Positions 55,201 through 64,000 of a stretch of 64,000 nucleotides of DNA are shown one piece after another (the stretch's first letter is position 1; each line of letters begins with the position of its first letter). The DNA comes from Isoetes taiwanensis (lineage: Eukaryota; Streptophyta; Lycopodiopsida; Isoetales; Isoetaceae). The translations under genes were made by a program, and so were the position numbers. The stretch spans positions 4,944,563-5,008,562 of the forward strand of contig JAJEKV010000020.1 of the NCBI GenBank assembly GCA_021234155.1, in the 5' to 3' direction. The notes beneath the pieces are model-generated. The model was not told where the DNA came from and did no database searches. It was given only the letters and a program-made list of their open reading frames with translations.

Positions 55201-58200
55201 ACGAACACGGATCACGGGATTACAGGAAATTTCTAGGTCCCTAAAAGGTTTACGGCGGGGAAACTCGCTCAAGAGGTTTCTGGAAGAAACCCTGGCTGGC
55301 GCGGCCGCATTTTTTTTTAACTTTGAGTCTAAATTTTTGGTTGCCGCCGCTTTGGCAGCCGCCGGGGTTTCTTCCGGGAAACCTTCCCCGCTTTGAAGTT
55401 TCCCTTCCAGAACCTTTGGGACCTGGAAATTTCCGTGGATTTCAGTGTCGATTTTTTTTAGGTAACTTTGAGTCTAAATTTTTGGTGGTGATCTGGTGGG
55501 ATTCGCCGCCAAGCTTCAAAAGGCTTAAAAGCCACGAGCTTTGCCGAACAGCCGCCCGAAACACGCCTTGTTGCCCGGAACATGGCTTTTGCAAGACGAG
55601 CTTTTTGCGGAACAAGACTTTTATGCGGTCCGACAAGATCATGCTTCTTTGCCAAGACTCTAAGCCGGGCGGAATTTCGGGCGGATTTGGAACTCTGCGG
55701 CTTGGCTCAAAGGAAATTTAGGGAAAGAAAAGAGGATTATTACCGGAACAGGCTTCCCCTGCATGCAAATCGTGCTTTTCCTTTGTTTATTTCCGTTTTG
55801 TAGCGATGATCAGGAGCTGCTACTCCCGATTTAACTCCTTTTTCCATGCAAATCTACATTATAGAGTATTAGACCTAGATTTGCCCTGTTTGAGCTATTC
55901 TTCCCATTCTGTACACTGCCAGACGTTTCTTGTCCTTGCTTGATTCGTTCTTCAAATTTGAACAGATCTGCTTGATTCGCTCTACAAATCTCAAAAGATC
56001 AAGAACGGGAATCACAAATAACACGGATCACGGATTACAGAAATTTCTAGGTCCCTAAAGCTCGCCGAAATTCTGGCGGAAACTCATTTCGCAAGAGGTT
56101 TTCTGGAAGAAACCGCGGCGGCGCGCTTTGAGCCGAGATTCTTCCGGCTTTTTGCCAATGAAGCTCTGGCGGCTTGCCGGGCGAACATGGTTTTCTTCCA
56201 GAAACCTCCCTCGCTTTTTCGGAAGTTTCCCTTCCCAGAACCTTTGGGACCCGGAAATTTCCGTGGATTCGATGTCGATTTTTTAGGTAACTTTGAGTCT
56301 AAATTTTTGGTGGTGATCCGGTGGTTCTTCCGCCAAACGCCGTGGCTTTTAAGCCAAATTTGAACGATTCAAAAAACAGCGGTTTACGACTTGTCCTGCC
56401 GGAACATGGCTTTTGCAAGACGTAGCTTTGCCTCGGAATTTTGGAACAAGACTTTTATGCGATCCGACAAGATCATGCTTCTTGCCAAGATTTATGCCGG
56501 GCGGATTTGGAACTCTGGCGGGTTTGGCTCAAAGGAAATTTAGGGGAAAGAAAAGAGGATTATTACGGAACGGGCTTCCCCGCATGCAAATCGTGCTTTT
56601 CCTTTGTTTATTTCCGTTTTGTAGCGATGATCGTGAGCTGCTACTCCCGATTTAACCTTTTTTCCATGCAAATCTACATTATAGAGTATTAGACCTAGAT
56701 TTGCCCCTGTTTGAGCTTATTCTTCCCATTCTCGCATTAACCGCCAGACGTTTCTTGTCCTTGCTTGATTCGTTCTTCAAATTTGAACAGATCTGCTTGA
56801 TTCGCTCTACAAATCTCAAAAGATCAAGAACGGGAATCACAAATACGAACACGGATCACAGGATTACAGGAAATTTCTAGGTCCCTAAAGGTTACGGCGG
56901 GAAACTCCGCTCGCAAGAGGTTTCCTGGAAGAAACCCCTGGCGGCTTTGGCCCAGCCGGCCGCCGCTGAACATGGCTTTTGTAAGGGCTTTGGCGCCGCC
57001 GGGGTTTCTTCCAAAGGAAATTTAGGAAAGAAAAGAGGTGAAACCTTCCCATGCCGCTGAAGTTTCCCTTCCAGAACCTTTGGGACCTGGAAATTTCCGT
57101 GGATTTCAGTGTCGATTTTTTTTAGGTAACTTTGAGTCTAAATTTTTTGGTGGTGATCTGGTGGCGCCGCCAAACAGGGCTTTAAGCCACGAGCTTTGCC
57201 AGAACAGCCAGAACACAGCTTGTCCTGCCGGAACATGGCTTTTGCAAGACAGAGCTTTGCCGGAACAAGACTTTTATGCAGTCCGACAAGATCATGCCAG
57301 TACTCTAAGCTGGCGGATTTGGAACTCTGCGGCTTGGCTCAAAGGAAATTTAGGGAAAGAAAAGAGGATTATTACGGAACGGGCTTCCCCGCATGCAAAT
57401 CGCGTGCTTTTCCTTTGTTTATTTCCGTTTTGTAGCGATGATCAGGAGCTGCTACTCCCGATTTAACTCCTTTTTCCATGCAAATCTACATTATAGAGTA
57501 TTAGACCTAGATTTGCCCTGTTTGAGCTATTCTTCCCATTCTGTACACTGCCAGACGTTTCTTGTCCTTGCTTGATTCGTTCTTCAAATTTGAACAGATC
57601 TGCTTGATTCGCTCTACAAATCTCAAAAGATCAAGAACGGGAATCACAAATACGAATAACACGGATCACGGGATTACAGAAATTTCTAGGTCCTTAAAGG
57701 TTACGGGCATGGAAATCGCCAAGAGGTTTCCATTTTTTCGAAGAAACCCCGGCGGCGGCGCCCGGGACCGCGATCGGCGCCGCCGTTTCCGTGGAAGTTT
57801 CCTTCCGTGAACCTTTTGGGACCTCGGAAATTTCCGCGGATTTCAAAGGTCGATTTTTTTTTAGGTAACTTTGAGTCTAAATTTTTGGTGGTGATCCGTG
57901 GCGCCAAGCGGAGGCTTTTAAGCCACGAAGCTTTGCCGTAACAGCCGTAACAGCTTGTCCCCGCCGGAACATGGCTTTTGCAAGACAGAGCTTTGCCGGA
58001 ACAAGACTTTTATGCAGACCGACAAGATCATGCTTCTTGCCAGTACTCTAAGCTGGCGGATTTGGAACTCTGTGGCTTGGCTCAAAGGAAATTTAGGGAA
58101 AGAAAAGAGGATTATTACCGGAACAGGCTTCCCCTGCATGCAAATCGTGCTTTTCCTTTGTTTTTTTCCGTTTTGTAGCGATGATCAGGAGCTGCTACTC

Positions 58201-60828
58201 CCGATTTAACTCCTTTTTCCATGCAAATCTACATTATAGAGTATTAGACCTAGATTTGCCCTGTTTGAGCTATTCTTCCCATTCGTGACACCGCCGACGT
58301 TTTTTGTCCTTGCTTGATTCGTTCTTCAAATTTGAACAGACCGCTTGATTCGCTTCTACAAATCTCAAAAGATCAAGAACGGAATCACAAATACTTTAAC
58401 ACGGATCACAGGATTACAGGAAATTTCTAGGTCCCTAAAGGTTACGGCGGAAACTCCGCTCGCAAGAGGTTTCCTGGAAGAAACCCCTGGCGGCGCCGCC
58501 ATGAAGGCCTTTCGGTGGGCGCGATGGGTTTCTTCCAGAAACCTCCCCGCCGCGGAAGTTTCCCCTTCCAGAACCTTTGGGACCTCGAAATTTCCGTGGA
58601 TTTCAAGATGTCATTTTTTTAGGTAACTTTGAGTCTAAATTTTTTGGTGGTGATCTGGTGGCGCCAAAACAGGGCTTTAAGCCACGAGCTTTGCCGTAAC
58701 AGCCTTTAACCACGCCTTTGTCCCCGCGGAACATGGCTTTTGCAAGACGAGCTTTGCGGAACAAGACTTTTATGCAAACCGACAAGATCATGCTTCTTGC
58801 CAAAGACTCTTAAGCCGGGCGGATTTGGAACTCGCGGGTTTGGCTCAAAGGAAATTTAGGGAAAGAAAAGAGGATTATTACCGAACGGGCTTCCCCCGCA
58901 TGCAAATCGTGCTTTTCCTTTGTTTATTTCCGTTTTGTAGCGATGATCGGAGCCGCTACTCCCGATTTAACTCCTTTTTCCATGCAAATCTACATTATAG
59001 AGTATTAGACCTAGATTTGCCCTTTTTGAGCTATTCTTCCCATTCGTACATAATCGCCAGACGTTTCTTGTCCTTGCTTGATTCGTTCTTCAAATTTGAA
59101 CAGATCCGCTTTGATTCGCTTCTACAAATCTCAAAAGATCAAGAACGGGAATCACAAATACTTAACACGGATCACAGATTACAGAATTTCTAGGTCCCTA
59201 AAGGTTACGGCTGGAAATCCTGCCAAGAAGAGGTTTCCTCGAAGAAACCCCGGCGGCGCCGCTGAGCCGCGGCGCAGCCTCGCGGCGGCGCCGCTGGGGG
59301 TTTCTTCCAGAAACCTTCCGCCGCGGGAAGTTTCCCCCTTCCAGAACCTTTTGGGACCCGGAAATTTCCGTGGATTTCAAAGTGTCGCATTTTTTTTTAG
59401 GTAACTTTGAGTCTAAATTTTTGGTGGTGATCTGGTGGCGCCGCCAAACGTGGCTTTTAAGCCACGAAGCTTTGCCGTAACAGCCGAACACGCCTTGTCC
59501 CCGGCGGAACATGGCTTTTGCAAGACGAGCTTTGCCGAACAAGACTTTTATGCAACCGACAAGATCATGCTTCTTGCCAAGACTCTAAGTCGGGCGGATT
59601 TGGAACTCAAGGGGCTTGGCTCAAAGGAAATTTAGGGAAAGAAAAGAGGATTATTACCGAACGGGCTTCCCCCGCATGCAAATCGTGCTTTTCCTTTGTT
59701 TATTTCCATTTTGTAGCGATGATCGAGTCGCTACTCCCATTTAACTCCTTTTTCCATGCAAATCTACATTATAGAGTATTAGACCTAGATTTGCCCCCAT
59801 TTTTGAGCTATTCTTCCCATTCTCGCATTAATCGCCAGACGTTTCTTTGTCCTTGCTTGATTCGTTCTTCAAATTTGAAGAGATCCGCTTGATTCGGGCT
59901 TCTACAAATCTCAAAAGATCAAGAACGGGAATCACAAAAACGAACACGGATCACAGATTACAGGAAATTTCTAGGTCCCTAAAGGTTACGGCATGGAAAC
60001 TCCGCTGGCAAGAGGTTTTCGGAAGAAACCCGGGCGGATCGAGCGGCGCCGCCAGGGGTTTCTTCCAGAAACCTCCCCGCTGGAAGTTTCCCCTTCCCAG
60101 AACCTTTGGGACCCGGAAACTTTTCCGTGGATTTCGATGTCGATTTTTTTTTAGGTAACTTTGAGTCTAAATTTTTGGTGGTGATCTCGGGTGGCGCCCG
60201 CCAAAAGGGTGGCTTTAAGCCACGAGCTTTGCCGTAACAGCCCGAACACGCCTTTGTCCCGGCCGAACATGGCTTTTGCAAGACAGAGCTTTGCTGGAAC
60301 AAGACTTTTATGCAGTCCGACAAGATCATGCTTCTTGCCAAGACTTAAGTCGGGCGGATTTGGAACTCTCGCAGTTTGGCTCAAAGGAAATTTAGGGAAA
60401 GAAAAGAGGATTATTACCGGAACGGGCTTCCCCGCATGCAAATCGTGGCTTTTCCTTTGTTTATTTCCGTTTTGTAGCGAATGATCGAGTCGCTACTCCC
60501 GATTTAACTCCTTTTTCCATGCAAATCTACATTATAGAGTATTAGACCTAGATTTGCCCCTGTTTGAGCTATTCTTCCCATTCTCATTAATCGCCAGACG
60601 TTTCTTGTCCTTGCTTGATTCGTTCTTCAAATTTGAACAGACCGCTTTGATTCGGCTTCTACAAATCTCAAAAAGATCAAGAACGGGAATCACAAATACG
60701 AACACATGGATCATTGGAGATTACAGAAATTTCTAGGTCCCTAAAGGTTACGGGCGGAAAACTCCGGCGGCGCCAAATCGTCTGGGTTTTTCAGAAACCT
60801 TCCTCGCCATGGAAGTTTCCCTTCAGAA

Positions 60829-61983
60829 CCTTTGGGACTGAAAAGGATTTCAAAGGTCGATTTTTTTAGGTAACGAAGAATCCGGGTGGCCCCGTGGCTT
60901 TTAAGCCACGAAGTTTTTGCCGGAACACGCCTTTGTCCCCGCCGAACATGGCTTTTTGCAAGGGCGTTTTTTGAACAAGACTTTTATGCACCGACAAGAT
61001 CATGCTTCTTCAGATTTGATGGATTTGGAACTCATGTTTGGCTCAAAGGAAATTTAGGGAAAGAAAAGAGGATTATTAACCTAAAGTTCGCATCCCCTTT
61101 TCCTTTGTTTAACCTTTTTGGGACCCGGAAACTCTTTTTCCATTCCATTATAGAGTATTAGGATTTCGTTTGAGCTATTTTTTTTAGGTAACTTTGAGTC
61201 TAAATTTTTGGTCAAAAAGGTGTGGTGGCGCCAAACGTGGCTTTAAGCCACGAAGCTCCCGGCCCCTTTGCCGTAATGCTTGAAGCCCCGGGGAACCTTT
61301 GGGACCGAAAACACGATTTTTGTCCTAAATTTTTGGTGGTGATCCTGCCGGAACATGGCTTTTGCAAGACGAACATGGCTTTTTGCAAGACGTAGCTTTG
61401 AACAAGACTTTTATGCAACCGACAAGATCATGCTTCTTGCCGATTTAAGCCGGGCGGATTTGGAACTCTCGGGCTTGGCTCAAAGGAAATTTAGGGAAAG
61501 AAAAGAGGATTATTACCGAACAGGCTTCCCCCCGCATGCAAATCGTGGCTTTTCCTTTGTTTATTTCCGCTTTTGTAGCGATGATCGAGTCGCTACTCCC
61601 GATTTAACTCCTTTTTCCATGCAAATCTACATTATAGAGTATTAGACCTAGATTTGCCCCTGTTTGAGCTATTCTTCCCATTTCAGACATCGCCAGACGT
61701 TTTTGTCCTTGCTTGATTCGTTCTTCAAATTTGAACAGATCCGCTTTTGATTCGCTTCTACAAATCTCAAAAGATCAAGAACGGGAATCACAAATACGAA
61801 CACGGATCATGGGATTACAGAAATTTCTAGGTCCCTAAAGGTTACGGCTGGAAACTCCTGCCGCGAAGAGGTTTCCCGAAGAAACCGGCGGGCGCCGGCT
61901 TGCGCCGCCGCCATGGCCGGCGCCGGGTTTCTTCCCAGAAACCTCCCGCCGCCATTTTTAGCGGAAGTTTCCCCTTCCAGAAC
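60829..61983. repeat. Scrambled double-size satellite monomer
   Basis: 1,154 bp between phase markers. Core segments (TTTTAGGTAACTTTGAGTC, CTAAATTTTTGGTGGTGATC, AACATGGCTTTTGCAAGAC) appear truncated, repeated and out of order, and an extra AACCTTTGGGACC occurs near 61296. It looks like the product of several template switches or an assembly error. Confidence 0.8.
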
Positions 61984-64000
61984 CTTTGGGACCCGGAAAT
62001 TTCCGCGGGATTTCAAAGGTTTCCATTTTTTTAGGTAACTTTGAGTCTAAATTTTTTGGTGGTGATCGGTGGCGCCGCCAAACGTGGCTTTTAAGCCACG
62101 AAGCTTTGCCGTAACAGCCCGTAACACGCCTTGTCCCGCCGAACATGGCTTTTGCAAGACGAGCTTTGCCGGAACAAGACTTTTATGCAACCGACAAGAT
62201 CATGCTTCTTGCCCAAGACATAAGCCGGGCGGATTTGGAACTCTGGGCTTGGCTCAAAGGAAATTTAGGGAAAGAAAAGAGGATTATTACCGAACAGGCT
62301 TCCCCCCGCATGCAAATCGCGGCTTTTCCTTTGTTTATTTCCGTTTTGTAGCGATGATCGAGCCGCTACTCCCCGATTTAACTCCTTTTTCCATGCAAAT
62401 CTACATTATAGAGTATTAGACCTAGATTTGCCCCTGCTTTGAGCTATTCTTCCCATTCTCGCATAATCGCCAGACGTTTTTGTCCTTGCTTGATTCGTTC
62501 TTCAAATTTGAACAGATCCGCTTGATTCGCTTCTACAAATCTCAAAAGATCAAGAACGGGAATCACAAATACGTAACACGGATCACAGATTACAGAAATT
62601 TCTAGGTCCCTAAAGCAGTTACGGCCGGAAACTCCGCCGCAAGAGGTTTCCTCGAAGAAAACCCCGGCGGCGCCGCCGTCGCCGGCACGCCGCCCGCTTT
62701 CGGCGGCGCCGCCAGGGGGTTTCTTCCAGAAACCTCCCGCCGTAGAAGTTTCCCCTTCCGTAACCTTTGGGACCCGGAAATTTCCGTGGATTTCAAATGT
62801 CGCATTTTTTTTTTAGGTAACTTTGAGTCTAAATTTTTGGTGGTGATCTCGGTGGCGCCAAACAGGCTTTTAAGCCACGAGCTTTGCCGTAACAGCGAGA
62901 ACACGCCTTTGTCCCGGCCGAACATGGCTTTTGCAAGACGTAGCTTTGCGGAACAAGACTTTTATGCAACCGACAAGATCATGCTTCTTGCCGCACTCTA
63001 AGCCGGGCGGATTTGGAACTCGCGGCTTGGCTCAAAGGAAATTTAGGGAAAGAAAAGAGGATTATTACCGAACAGCTTCCCCCCGCATGCAAATCGTGCT
63101 TTTCCTTTGTTTATTTCCGTTTTGTAGCGATGATCGAGAGCTGCTACTCCCGATTTAACTCCCTTTTTCCATGCAAATCTACATTATAGAGTATTAGACC
63201 TAGATTTGCCCCTGCTTTGAGCTATTCTTCCCATTCTGCATAATCGCCAGACGTTTCTTGTCCTTGCTTGATTCGTTCTTCAAATTTGAACAGATCCGCT
63301 TTGATTCGCTCTACAAATCTCAAAAGATCAAGAACGGGAATCACAATATACGAACACGGATCACGGGATTACAGAAATTTCTAGGTCCCTAAAGGTTACG
63401 GCGGAAACTCGCCGCAAGAAAGAGGTTTCTCGAAGAAACCCCGGCGGCGGGCCGCTGGCTGCGGGCCGCCGCCGGGCCGCCGCCAGGGTTTCTTCCAGAA
63501 ACCTTCCCGCCAAGGGAAAGTTTCCCCTTCCGAACCTTTGGGACCCGGAAATTTCCGTGGATTTCAAAGGTCGCATTTTTTTAGGTAACTTTGAGTCTAA
63601 ATTTTTGGTGGTGATCTGGTGGCGCCGCCAAACGTGGCTTTAAGCCACGAAGCTTTGCCGTAACAGCCTTAACACGTTTTGTCCCGCCGAACATGGCTTT
63701 TGCAAGACGAGCTTTGCCGAACAAGACTTTTATGCAACCGACAAGATCATGCTTCTTTGCCGACTTAAGCCGGGCGGATTTGGAACTCTCGGCTTGGCTC
63801 AAAGGAAATTTAGGGAAAGAAAAGAGGATTATTACCGAACAGGCTTCCCCGCATGCAAATCGTGCTTTTCCTTTGTTTATTTCCGTTTTGTAGCGATGAT
63901 CGAGCCGCTACTCCCGATTTAACTCCTTTTTCCATGCAAATCTACATTATAGAGTATTAGACCTAGATTTGCCCTGTTTGAGCTATTCTTCCCATTCTGT

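Larger units (their letters stand above)
43826..64000 (+). repeat. Satellite array, about 26 monomers of about 770 bp
   Basis: The phrase AACCTTTGGGACC marks each monomer; it starts near 43831, 44671, 45396, 46169, 46892, 47666, 48409, 49182, 49965, 50750, 51523, 52282, 53061, 53828, 54598, 55413, 56241, 57077, 57812, 58574, 59347, 60103, 60829, 61983, 62764 and 63534. Spacings are mostly 723-785, with a mode near 773. All monomers are head to tail. Each has a conserved core of about 580 bp (from TTTTTTAGGTAACTTTGAG to CGAACACGGATCAC) and a palindromic, GC-rich variable part. The core holds two CATGCAAATC octamer-like sites. Overlapping frames stay open in several phases but have no start, stop or length consistency, so I do not call genes. 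The array continues past the window. A centromeric or heterochromatic satellite is likely. Confidence 0.95.

Noticed and set aside
43834-63893. Dozens of 60-160 codon frames in the satellite (for example LAQRKFRERKEDYYRN; CMQIVLFLCLFPFCSDD)
   Set aside because: They recur only because the DNA repeats; the same core is open in several frames, and starts, stops and lengths vary with every indel. No evidence of selection on one frame.

Overview
The window reads as nuclear DNA of a land plant. It holds spliced plant gene families (importin-type ARM repeat protein, GT47 exostosin-like glycosyltransferase, PPR proteins, FAN1), plant LTR retrotransposons and long satellites. PPR style and the abundance of decayed gene pieces suit a non-seed plant such as a fern, but that is inference. 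Almost nothing here is an intact conventional gene: the window is a repeat-rich graveyard with three unusual zones.

Layout. 0.2-0.9 kb: exons of an importin-beta-like protein. 2.1-10.3 kb: an 8.2 kb CACTA-type DNA transposon, with matching inverted ends starting CACTACCACCCC and a TTA target duplication on both sides. It carries two GT-rich arrays, two 19-bp minisatellite arrays and the 3' end of a spliced gene. 10.9-18.5 kb: a compact cluster of mostly intronless genes of non-plant flavour. It includes a divergent histone H3-like pseudogene, an acidic protein followed by a possible SF3/D5-helicase-like tail, three paralogous coiled-coil genes and a convergent cysteine-motif gene. The genes are separated by copies of one hairpin (arm ATCACACGACGCGAA), and one hairpin touches a TTAGGG-type telomere repeat. 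18.6-19.6 kb: LTR remnant and DIRS-like reverse transcriptase. 21.7-24.6 kb: GT47 pseudogene (-) abutting a PPR pseudogene (+). 29-30.4 kb: FAN1 and protein kinase fragments (-). 33.0-37.9 kb: a Ty3/gypsy element (-) with both LTRs, gag, protease and a truncated RT, but no integrase. 38.7-39.3 kb: another PPR fragment. 43.8-64.0 kb (window end): a satellite of about 26 monomers of about 770 bp, each carrying a GC-rich palindrome of roughly 140-190 bp with a hypervariable centre.

The best candidate for an undescribed system is the hairpin-punctuated cluster at 10.9-18.5 kb. It resembles the relic of a large DNA virus or a virus-like mobile element in its gene compactness, TATA boxes beside hairpins, hairpins between convergent genes and histone-like gene. 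This is a hypothesis: no hallmark capsid, packaging ATPase or polymerase was found. The second candidate is the palindrome satellite, whose centres contain displaced pieces of the monomer core.

Many regions show small indels and short tandem duplications that break frames. Some may be sequencing or assembly error, so every pseudogene call should be read with that in mind.
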